Origin: Nocardia alni
Lineage (GTDB): Bacteria; Actinomycetota; Actinomycetes; Mycobacteriales; Mycobacteriaceae
NCBI RefSeq assembly: GCF_019038435.1
Contig: NZ_JAGPOX010000088.1
Span: 1 to 40,661 of the forward strand
Direction: 5' to 3'
Length of the DNA: 40,661 nt
Part shown: positions 16,101 through 23,348 of the stretch, piece after piece
How the letters are laid out: each line of letters starts with the position of its first letter
How positions within the stretch are numbered: the stretch's first letter is position 1
Position numbers and translations under genes: made by a program
The notes under the pieces: generated by a model
The model's database searches: none
Told to the model about the DNA's origin: nothing
The model's input: the letters and a program-made list of their open reading frames with translations, nothing else

Positions 16101-16248
16101 CCGCGGCGTGGTCGATCGCCTCGTCCAGTGCCGTGTGATCGCGCTGGGCCACTCGGGTCGATCGGCATTTGAAACTGGTGGAGGCGGCCGAGGAGGTAAA
16201 GCGCTTGTAGCTTGTAAGAAAAGTGACGAACGAATGGATGGGTTTTCG

Positions 16249-17193
16249 ATGACACAACTCGGCCACACCGGCATCGACGTATTCCCGCTCGTGCTAGGCG
16301 GCAACACATTCGGCTGGACCAGCGACGAGACGACTTCGCATCAGGTGCTGGACGCGTTCGTCGCGGGCGGCGGCAACTTCATCGACACCTCGGACAGCTA
16401 TTCCGCATTCGTGCCGGGCAACTCGGGCGGCGAGTCGGAGACGATCATCGGTTCGTGGCTGGCCGCCCGCAAGAACCGCGACAGCGTGATCGTCGGCACC
16501 AAGGTGAGCCAGCACCCCCAGTTCAAAGGGCTGGCCCCGGCCACTGTCGCGGCGGCCGCCGATGCGTCACTGGCCCGGCTGGGGACGGACTACATCGATG
16601 TGTACTACGCGCACTTCGACGATCCTGACACTCCGCTCACCGAAACCATCGGCGCGTTCGACGTGCTGCGTAAAGCCGGCAAGATCCGCACGGTGGCCCT
16701 GTCGAACTACACCGGCGCCCGGATCACCGAATGGCTCGACATCTCCCGCCGCGAGGGATACGAGCCACCGGCCGTACTGCAGCCGCACTACAACCTCGTG
16801 ACGCGTCAGCCGTATGAGCGTGAGATCGCTCCCATTGCCGTCGCCGAGGGGATCGCCGCCGTACCGTACTTCTCGCTGGCCAGTGGATTCCTCACCGGCA
16901 AGTACAAGAACAAGCAGGATCTGGCCGGGGGGATTCGTCAGAATATCGCCGGCCAGTACTTCTCCGAGGCCGGGCTCGCGGTTGTCGCAGTGGTCGAGGA
17001 CATCGCGTCCGCCCGCGGGGCGGAGATGTCCACCGTGGCGCTCGCCTGGCTGCGCGGCCGGCCGAGCATTGTCGCCCCGATCGTGAGTGCCCGCACACTC
17101 GAACAACTCCCGGCCCTGCTGGCCTCGGCGACGCTGGACCTCACCGCCGACGAGACAGCCGCACTGGACGAGGTGTCCGCCCGGATCGGGTGA
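16249..17193 (+). CDS. Aldo/keto reductase
   Basis: 314 residues, TIM-barrel NADP(H)-dependent oxidoreductase. The catalytic tetrad is visible: Asp and Tyr in FIDTSDSYS, Lys in VIVGTKVS, His in VYYAHFDD. The start MTQLGHTGIDVFPLVLGGNTF fits the family. ATG 16249 is preferred because GGATGGG lies upstream; ATG 16234 (adding MDGFS) is possible. C-terminal NADP-binding residues are in APIVSARTLEQL. The substrate is unknown. A terminator-like hairpin overlaps the stop codon. Confidence 0.92.
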   Translation: MTQLGHTGIDVFPLVLGGNTFGWTSDETTSHQVLDAFVAGGGNFIDTSDSYSAFVPGNSGGESETIIGSWLAARKNRDSVIVGTKVSQHPQFKGLAPATVAAAADASLARLGTDYIDVYYAHFDDPDTPLTETIGAFDVLRKAGKIRTVALSNYTGARITEWLDISRREGYEPPAVLQPHYNLVTRQPYEREIAPIAVAEGIAAVPYFSLASGFLTGKYKNKQDLAGGIRQNIAGQYFSEAGLAVVAVVEDIASARGAEMSTVALAWLRGRPSIVAPIVSARTLEQLPALLASATLDLTADETAALDEVSARIG

Positions 17194-17217
17194 GACCGCC
17201 TCCGCAGGGCCGTCTCA
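17191..17217 (+). terminator. Hairpin overlapping the aldo/keto reductase stop codon
   Basis: TGAGAC (17191-17196) pairs with GTCTCA (17212-17217), and GCC with GGC inside it across one C-C mismatch. The TGA stop begins the left arm. No U-run follows. Confidence 0.45.
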
Positions 17218-17693
17218 GGCAGCGTCGCCGCCGACGCGGTGGCGACGCACAGCGTTGCGGTCGCGGTACGCGACCTTGTCGAACCCAGGTGGCCGGCCAC
17301 CCGCAGCTCCCCGGCGGCGGCGTGTTTCGATATCGCTGAAGTCGTTGCCGCAGCGCGCAATGCGCCCCACCGTATGCGGCGGGGCGAGGTCGGTGTGTTA
17401 TGGCGCTGTCACTGCGGCCGGGGATGATGGGTTGTCCCGCTCAGCGGGAACCTTCGGCGGTCGCGGTGTCGCAGCCAGCACACTCGCATCGGTTTCGGAA
17501 TCACCGTGCTCGCGGGTCGTCTCGACTTGTGGGTGTGCGCGAGATTCGCGCCGCCGGTGCCGCCGCCATGAGCAGTACGCCAACTCACGCAAGCGTTTTC
17601 GCCTCTGGAGTTCGATATGTCCGCTTATTCTGCTTTGAGAGTCCAGGTTGCCGCCGACGCCCGGTGCACGCGCCTTGGGCGGTTCGATCTCCT
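17218..17693. other. Intergenic stretch with two hairpins
   Basis: About 475 bp with no supportable gene. A strong hairpin lies at 17363-17386: CGCCCC and GGGGCG, then CCG and CGG across one mismatch, closed by a TATG loop. A smaller one, TCCCGC-TCA-GCGGGA, lies near 17434-17449. Both precede the PucR-type gene and could be terminators for read-through or leader structures. Frames reading into this region lack a start and family similarity. Confidence 0.4.
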
Positions 17694-18473
17694 ATGAGCG
17701 CGGACCGTCGACACGGCACGTCGGAGGACCTCGCGGCCGCGTTGCTGGCCGGGGACGTCGCCATCGCGCTGGCCCGCAACTGCGGAGTCGGCATCGCCGC
17801 ATCGTATTTTATTGTGGCTGTGTCGATTCCGGGTGGTCGGCCGGGCGATGCCGAGTCCGAGCGGGTGGTCGGGCGCCTTCGCGGCGTGCTCGCCGGTTGG
17901 TTCGGGGGCAACGTGTTGTCGTTGCTGTCGCCGTTGGGCGGCACTGTGCTGATACCTGTCGAGTCCGGAACGGATGAGGGACTGGACATCCGGCTGGCGC
18001 AGCTGTCGACCGTGGCGCGGTTCACCGCCGCCGTGGTGTCGGCGGCGCCTGGGCAGATCCCCAGTGCCGCCCGGCGTGCGCACGAGCTTCTGGAGCTGGC
18101 CGTCGAGTTCGGTCGGCCGGGCCGGGTGTATCGGTTCGCTGATCTTGCCCTGGAGTATCAGTTGACGCGTCCCGGTCCTGGGCGTGAACGCCTTGCCGCG
18201 CTGCTGGAGCCGTTGGGGGAGTATCCCGAATTGCTGGAGACCTTGCGACTGCACCTGTGTGAGAATCTGGGGCGTCAGCGGCTGGCACGCAGGCTGCATA
18301 TCCACCCCAACACCCTCGATTACCGTTTCAAGCGAATCGCGCGGCAGACCGGGCTGGATCCGACCCATCCGATCGGTCAGTGGTATCTGCGGTCGGCCTT
18401 TGTCGCCGAGGTCGGATCGCGTAATCCGGCCATTCGAAGCGATGGTGCGCCGCCCGGCTCGGCGACCGCATGA
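17694..18473 (+). CDS. PucR-type transcriptional regulator
   Basis: 259 residues. The C-terminus carries the PucR-family helix-turn-helix: LLETLRLHLCENLGRQRLAR then RLHIHPNTLDYRFKRIA, near residues 185-220. The N-terminal part resembles the GGDEF-like or sensory region of CdaR/PucR regulators but has no recognised ligand site. Such proteins activate purine, sugar-acid or secondary-metabolite genes. ATG 17694 (MSADRRHGTSEDLAAA) is used; its ribosome binding site is poor, and longer in-frame starts exist upstream but the added sequence does not look like protein. No obvious target gene is adjacent. Confidence 0.8.
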   Translation: MSADRRHGTSEDLAAALLAGDVAIALARNCGVGIAASYFIVAVSIPGGRPGDAESERVVGRLRGVLAGWFGGNVLSLLSPLGGTVLIPVESGTDEGLDIRLAQLSTVARFTAAVVSAAPGQIPSAARRAHELLELAVEFGRPGRVYRFADLALEYQLTRPGPGRERLAALLEPLGEYPELLETLRLHLCENLGRQRLARRLHIHPNTLDYRFKRIARQTGLDPTHPIGQWYLRSAFVAEVGSRNPAIRSDGAPPGSATA

Positions 18474-18551
18474 GGTGGGGCATCGACTCGGGACCAGAGC
18501 AGCTCGGTGCTGCCGCGTGCTCGATCGACGCCCATGGAAGTACCGGATCCG

Positions 18552-19526
18552 TCAGTGGAATTGCGAGATCGCCTGGCGGATAACGTCTTGGGACACCGTG
18601 TCGGATTTCGAGGAGACGTACACGTTCGGCAGATAGGGGCCGGTGAAGTCGGACGGCGCCTGGGGTTCGATCGCCGGGCCGACCGGGCTGTTATACCCCC
18701 AGTACCCGTCCTGGTCGGGAGCGGGGGTCGCGCGGTAGATCGTGTGCGGGCCGTCCGGGATCGCGGTGGCGTCGGAGGTCAGGGAATTCTGCTGCCGGTA
18801 TTCGTATCGCAGGATCACGTCCTGGTTGTGATAGCGGAAATCGCATTCCCAGGGGTTGTGCACCGACTGTGTCGCCGGCACGCCCAACCGGGTCTGGATC
18901 GCGCAGGGGTCCGCGCCCAGCAGCACCGAGTGCGCGGTGGCCGGCGAGGCGCCCTGCTTCGGCTCGGCGGTCCAGGCGCGCATGGCGTCGGGCAGCAGCC
19001 GCTGCGCGACGGGGCACGGCTCGGTGCCCAGCGGTGTGTCTACGAACATCATCAGTGCCGCGCCCGAGACGAAACGGGCTGTGGCGGTGCAGGTTCGCTG
19101 CACGAGCTGGGCAAACTGAGCGGCGGGCAGGCCATCTCGATCGGCCTGATAGGTGTAGGTCACGGCCCCGACGGTTTGCTGGGTCCCCTTCGGCACCGCG
19201 ATGGGTCTGGTGCTGAACACGTCCGACCATTGCACGTCGGTGCCCTTGTAATCCTCGGCCGACCCCAGTTGCGCGTCGCAGGTGCTCAGATTCGTATCGC
19301 CCACCGTGCGCACCGAGCCGAGGCTGTTCAGCGTCTCGCGGGGGATCAGGGCGCAGACGTCGATCTGTCGAATGCGGTTCTCGATCTGGACGCTGTCGGC
19401 GGCGGGATGCGGCGTCGTCCAGAATCCGGAGTCGGACGGACTGCTTGTCGGCGTCGGGCCGTTGCCTGTGCCGCACCCCACGATGCCGAACAGGAGTGCC
19501 CCGATCAGAGCCAGCGTTCGATACAT
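18552..19526 (-). CDS. Secreted lipoprotein, DUF3558-like
   Basis: 324 residues. The N-terminus MYRTLALIGALLFGIVGC is a lipoprotein signal peptide with Cys18 in the lipobox (GIVGC), followed by a Thr/Ser/Pro-rich linker. Two cysteine-containing segments, IDVCALIPRETLNSLGSV and GADPCAIQTRLGVP, recall the DUF3558-type lipoproteins of Nocardia and mycobacteria, but the assignment is tentative. It would be anchored on the outer face of the cytoplasmic membrane; function unknown. GGGGGA precedes ATG 19526. It is divergent from csbD. Confidence 0.75.
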   Translation of the reverse strand: MYRTLALIGALLFGIVGCGTGNGPTPTSSPSDSGFWTTPHPAADSVQIENRIRQIDVCALIPRETLNSLGSVRTVGDTNLSTCDAQLGSAEDYKGTDVQWSDVFSTRPIAVPKGTQQTVGAVTYTYQADRDGLPAAQFAQLVQRTCTATARFVSGAALMMFVDTPLGTEPCPVAQRLLPDAMRAWTAEPKQGASPATAHSVLLGADPCAIQTRLGVPATQSVHNPWECDFRYHNQDVILRYEYRQQNSLTSDATAIPDGPHTIYRATPAPDQDGYWGYNSPVGPAIEPQAPSDFTGPYLPNVYVSSKSDTVSQDVIRQAISQFH

Positions 19527-19622
19527 CGCGTCCCCCCACAAGTGGTTGTGTCCGTCTATCCGGTGCGGCAGTGCAGTCTGCCCGACTATCACCGTCTGTG
19601 CAACGCGAACCGGAGCGCCTCT

Positions 19623-19647
19623 GTTTCGAGCCCGAGAGGCAGGGTAG
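19623..19647 (+). promoter_or_regulatory. SigF/SigB-type stress promoter ahead of csbD
   Basis: GTTT (19623-19626), a 15-bp spacer and GGGTAG (19642-19647) match the GTTT-N15-17-GGGTAT pattern of actinobacterial SigF and Bacillus SigB promoters. The csbD start is 68 bp downstream. CsbD proteins are known general-stress products, which makes the match meaningful. Confidence 0.5.
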
Positions 19648-19715
19648 CCGAGGCTCGAGCGCCCGTCAGACCGTTCGTCAGCGACAGTGGGCGCTCCGAC
19701 CGAAGGAGGTATGTG

Positions 19716-19889
19716 ATGAGCGCAACCGACAAGGCGAAGAACAAACTCGACGACTTGGCCGGCAAGGCGAAAGAGAAGGTGGGTGAAGCGACCGGGGATC
19801 GCGACACCCAGAACGAAGGCAAGGCCGATCAGGCGAAATCGAACCTGAAGGATGCCGGCGAGAAGGTGAAGGACACCTTCAAGCACTGA
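19716..19889 (+). CDS. CsbD family stress-response protein
   Basis: 57 residues, highly charged and lacking Cys and Trp: MSATDKAKNKLDDLAGKAKE, KVGEATGDRDTQNEGKAD and a C-terminal KDAGEKVKDTFKH. This is the complete CsbD/YjbJ-type small protein. Family members accumulate in general stress and stationary phase; the molecular role is not established. GAAGGAGG lies 6 bp before ATG 19716. A SigF-like promoter lies upstream, and the DUF4097-like gene follows 84 bp later on the same strand. Confidence 0.92.
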   Translation: MSATDKAKNKLDDLAGKAKEKVGEATGDRDTQNEGKADQAKSNLKDAGEKVKDTFKH

Positions 19890-19973
19890 TCACCACCGGC
19901 ATCTACGGCGCGTGCCGCTCACCGCTGGTTCTTGGACCCGGTGGGCGGCACGTCACGCCAGGAGGGCGCAGTC

Positions 19974-20828
19974 ATGCGCGAATTCGACACTCCCGAACCT
20001 ATTTCCGTCGTTGTCGACGCCTACGTAGGCCACATCGGGATCATCGCGACCGACCGCGCTGTCACTGTGGTCGACGTGCGCGCCGACAACCAGAACCGGA
20101 GCCTCGACGTAGAGGTCGTCGAACAGACGCGCGTGGAATACTCCGCGGGCCGACTACGGGTGAACACGCCGCGACCGCTGCCATCGGAGCGAGCGGTCAG
20201 CCGCGATTACGGTGCGATCGAGGTCGTGATCGAGGTGCCGAGCGGCTCACGAGTCCAGGCCGACACGGCGATGGGCACGATCCGGACCACAGGCCGGCTC
20301 GGCGATTGCCGGCTGACGAGTTCGCTCGGCGACATCCACGTCGACACGGCGGGCGCGCTGGAATTGAGCACCACCATGGGCACGATCTCCGTGCAGCAGG
20401 CACATGGCCGAGTACAGATCCACACCGGCACCGGAGAGGTGCGCATCCAGCGCATCGACGGCCCTGCAGAGATCGATCACTCCAACGGCGCCACCACGAT
20501 CGACTTGGTGACCGACGACCTGCGAGTCGAGTCGGCCAATGGCGACATCACCGTCGGTCGCGCGGAGTCTCGTGTCACCGCCAGAACAGACGTGGGGTCG
20601 ATCCGGGTCGACGAGGTCGCTCGGGGATCGGTCTGCGTCGAGACCGGGATGGGCCAGCTCGAGATAGGCATCCGGCCCGGCATCGCCGCGGCGCTCGACC
20701 TGCACACTCCGTTCGGGTCGGTGCGCAACGAACTCGACGCCGCCCAGCTCCCCGAAGTCTCCGGCAAGAACACCGAGGTACGGGCGCGTACCTCGGCCGG
20801 CGACATCATCGTGCGCCGGTCGGCCTGA
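19974..20828 (+). CDS. DUF4097-family beta-strand repeat protein
   Basis: 284 residues made almost wholly of short beta-strand repeats of the form xGDIxVxxAxGxxxxxTxxG: SLGDIHVDTAGALELSTTMG, ANGDITVGRAESRVTARTD and DVGSIRVDEVARGSV. This is the right-handed beta-solenoid layout of DUF4097 (putative adhesin) proteins. There is no signal peptide or membrane segment, so it is probably cytoplasmic despite the adhesin label. ATG 19974 has GGAGGG 7 bp upstream. Possibly co-transcribed with csbD and so stress-controlled (inference). Confidence 0.85.
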   Translation: MREFDTPEPISVVVDAYVGHIGIIATDRAVTVVDVRADNQNRSLDVEVVEQTRVEYSAGRLRVNTPRPLPSERAVSRDYGAIEVVIEVPSGSRVQADTAMGTIRTTGRLGDCRLTSSLGDIHVDTAGALELSTTMGTISVQQAHGRVQIHTGTGEVRIQRIDGPAEIDHSNGATTIDLVTDDLRVESANGDITVGRAESRVTARTDVGSIRVDEVARGSVCVETGMGQLEIGIRPGIAAALDLHTPFGSVRNELDAAQLPEVSGKNTEVRARTSAGDIIVRRSA

Positions 20829-20989
20829 TCACTCCCGGTCGGGCGCTTCGTCGGTAGCCACGGCTGTCGTCACCGCACATGCGCCGGGCTTTACGCCGTC
20901 CTGCGCTTGCAACCAGCATGAATGTAGTGACAGCGGTGTCGATGCGCGGGGTTCCGAATCGCTTGTGAATCATTTATTCTGGATGATCG

Positions 20990-21250
20990 TTACATTGTGG
21001 AATGATATACGGGGTGATGTTTTTTGCCCGTGGTGCGGACCCGCTCCCGCTGTAGCGACCTCGGTCGGAAACTTCGATACTGGGCTGGCAGAGTCGCGCT
21101 GATTCGTGTTTCCCAGTCGAGAAGTTGCTCCTCTGTCAGCGGCGTTTGCAGCGCGAAGTGATGACTGGACGCGCCGAACACCGTCGCGGTGCCGGGTCGG
21201 CCCGCCAGAGCCTCGATTCGTTCCCGCACTCCGGCCCAGATCCCCTGCAT
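20990..21250 (-). pseudogene. Frameshifted SMI1/KNR4-type protein fragment
   Basis: The frame from ATG 21250 reads MQGIWAGVRERIEALAG, VFGASSHHFALQTPLTEEQL and LPAQYRSF, the expected start of an SMI1/KNR4 (SUKH) protein in actinobacteria. After that the family continuation, TEVATAGAGPHHG (compare the usual TEVaxxGAGPxxG), sits in another reading frame, and sequence similarity then ends. So the gene has a frameshift and has lost most of its length. SUKH proteins often act as immunity proteins against secreted toxins. Confidence 0.6.
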
Positions 21251-21396
21251 GGCCGAAGCCTACAAACCCTGTGAGACAGATCCGGACACGTCCGGTGACG
21301 ACTGCCCGCCCGATACGAGCAGTGTTGTGCAGGTGCACGATTCTGATGACGTCGACACGGTCGAGGGTGTCGGTACCTGCGGCTATGGTCGCGCGC

Positions 21397-21975
21397 ATGG
21401 AGACTGCTACTGCGCTCGTCGCCGACATCGTCCGTGCGATCGCGCCAATGGATTCACTCGAGCAACAGCACATCGATCTGACTCTGTCTTGGCTCGCGAG
21501 CACCGACGACATCTTCCGCCGAGTCAGGCCCGCGACTCCGCCTCAACATCTCGTCTCGTATATCGCGCTCGTCGACCCCGTCGAAAACGCGCTGTACCTG
21601 GGCTTGCATCGTCTCGCTGGATTACATCTCCCGATGGGCGGCCATGTCGACCCCGGTGAGCATCCGCTTGCCGCGGCCCGGCGCGAGACGGCCGAAGAAC
21701 TCGGTATCGACGCCGACTTCAGCGTCGTCGGTGACCGGCCATTGTTCCTCACCGTCACTCCCACGGTCGATGCGGACACTCATACGGACGTCAGCCTGTG
21801 GTACGTCATCCGCGGCTCGCGGCAGCGCGACTACGCCCTGGACCGAAGGGAATTCGACGGCGGACGGTGGTGGGACATCGATCCCTCCGCCCTCCCCGAA
21901 TCCGACCCGCACCTCGGTCGTTTCCTCACCAAACTACGTGTCGACATGCTCCACCGGCCGGTTCTCGATCGCTGA
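21397..21975 (+). CDS. Nudix hydrolase
   Basis: 192 residues with a complete Nudix box, GGHVDPGEHPLAAARRETAE then ELG (Gx5Ex7REUxEExGU), about residues 80-102. Nudix enzymes cleave nucleoside diphosphates linked to another moiety; the substrate is unknown. The fold continues with LFLTVTPTV, HTDVSLWYVIRG and EFDGGRWWDI. ATG 21397 (METATALVADIV) is used; ATG 21385 adds four residues. It is divergent from the broken SMI1 gene. Confidence 0.92.
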   Translation: METATALVADIVRAIAPMDSLEQQHIDLTLSWLASTDDIFRRVRPATPPQHLVSYIALVDPVENALYLGLHRLAGLHLPMGGHVDPGEHPLAAARRETAEELGIDADFSVVGDRPLFLTVTPTVDADTHTDVSLWYVIRGSRQRDYALDRREFDGGRWWDIDPSALPESDPHLGRFLTKLRVDMLHRPVLDR

Positions 21976-22090
21976 TCTCTGAGGGACCTCCGACTCTGTC
22001 GTGTCGCTCGTGGTCACCAGATCATGAACTTGGATGCGGATCTGGTCGGGTGGTTCGCGAATGAGGTTATCGATATAGGCAAGGTATTCG

Positions 22091-23245
22091 GTGGGTTTCG
22101 GCAGACGGTTGGTGCGTAGGTCGGTTCGCAGGGCGACGCCGCGCAGCGTGCGTAAGATCAGGCATCCGGTGCGAACGGCTCGACGGGCGGTGACTCCGAA
22201 GTCGGTGCGGTCGGTAGGTCGCGCGGTTCATACTGTGACGCATCCGGTTGCCGCAGTGGAGTACTCGATGATCGATGCGATCCTGAATTCGGGTAGGGGG
22301 CGTTCCGGACGACGATCGACCGGTGCGGGCAGACGGTCCGGCCGAGGCAACTCTCCGGGCGTGGCGAGTCCCGGGCTCGACGCTCGCTCCGTATCGGGCG
22401 GTAGAGCCGGTGTTGCGATCGAATCGCAAGCTGTTCTGGACAGGCTGATGGCGGTCGAAGCACTGCGGTTTGCGTCGGCAACGCGGCCGATCGTGCCGCC
22501 ACCGGTGCCGGTGGCGAGTGCGCCGGTGATCGCGCAGGAGTGGCGTCGTCGCAAGGCGGGCATAGGTTTGTGGGAGCGCGGTAAGCGTCGTGAACTCCGT
22601 ATGCGGATCGGCATCGAGGTTCGGGCCGAGGTCGATCGCCGGTTCGACGAGGCCTGTCGTGATGTTCGCCGGTGCCAGGACGAAGCCGATCGATGGTGGA
22701 ATGCGCTGAACGATGGCGATCCGGTGGTCTTGGCCGCTGTACTGTCGAATGCTTTCGCCTATGCCCGGCTCCCGGTTCGTGTCGCAGCCACCGATGGCCG
22801 ATCCGCGGTTCTCATCTTGACTATGCCTGGGCTTGATGTGTTGCCGAAGAAGATTCCGCATGTCACTCCCACAGGCAGACTGGCGAGCAAGGCGTGGCCC
22901 GCTACCGAGGTCAACGCTGCCTACCAGCGCCTCCTCGGTGGTTATATGCTGGCCACCGTGCGCCAAGCCTGGGCCGTGGGCCCGCCGCTTCGGCAACTGC
23001 GGATCATTGGCGTTCGGTACCAAACAGCGGGGGCCCAGGTGTATTTCGATGTGTCAGTGGACCGCTACGCGATGGACTGGGACTCGAACACGACCGGTGC
23101 CGCTCTCCTGAGGACGGCGCCAGGAGGGCTGAAAACCTCCGGCACCGCCGGCCGAGTCCGCCCCTGGCCGAAGGACGCGATCCCAGAGGAAACATTGGCG
23201 ATGATCCGTCGATCGGGCAGCATCGAACTGCCTGCGGCCCAATAG
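22091..23245 (+). CDS. Conserved-looking protein of unknown function with a very basic N-terminus
   Basis: 384 residues; no family recognised. The first ~55 residues are dense in Arg/Lys with repeated patterns (RRLVRRSVRRATPRSVRK, TARRAVTPKSVRS), followed by an acidic-poor Gly/Arg/Ser linker to about residue 110. Then comes a helical segment, EWRRRKAGIGLWERGKRREL then EVRAEVDRRFDEACRDVRRC, and a mixed domain beginning DEADRWWNALNDGDPVVLAA with the end SVDRYAMDWDSNT. GTG 22091 has AAGG 6 bp upstream. Codon use is actinobacterial throughout, so it is a real gene. The basic N-terminus suggests nucleic-acid or membrane binding, but that is only inference. It converges with the lectin-type gene. 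Confidence 0.8.
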   Translation: MGFGRRLVRRSVRRATPRSVRKIRHPVRTARRAVTPKSVRSVGRAVHTVTHPVAAVEYSMIDAILNSGRGRSGRRSTGAGRRSGRGNSPGVASPGLDARSVSGGRAGVAIESQAVLDRLMAVEALRFASATRPIVPPPVPVASAPVIAQEWRRRKAGIGLWERGKRRELRMRIGIEVRAEVDRRFDEACRDVRRCQDEADRWWNALNDGDPVVLAAVLSNAFAYARLPVRVAATDGRSAVLILTMPGLDVLPKKIPHVTPTGRLASKAWPATEVNAAYQRLLGGYMLATVRQAWAVGPPLRQLRIIGVRYQTAGAQVYFDVSVDRYAMDWDSNTTGAALLRTAPGGLKTSGTAGRVRPWPKDAIPEETLAMIRRSGSIELPAAQ

Positions 23246-23348
23246 GTATCACTAGAGGCTAAGCACGCGGCGCGAATCCGGCGGAATGTGCGGCCATCGG
23301 GTGCTGCGACGCGCCCTATTCGGTCTGCGGCGGTGTCACCTTTGGGTG

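Noticed and set aside
22024..22119. 31-codon plus-strand frame MNLDADLVGWFANEVIDIG
   Set aside because: It overlaps the start of the 384-residue gene in another frame and has no clear ribosome binding site; too short to support.
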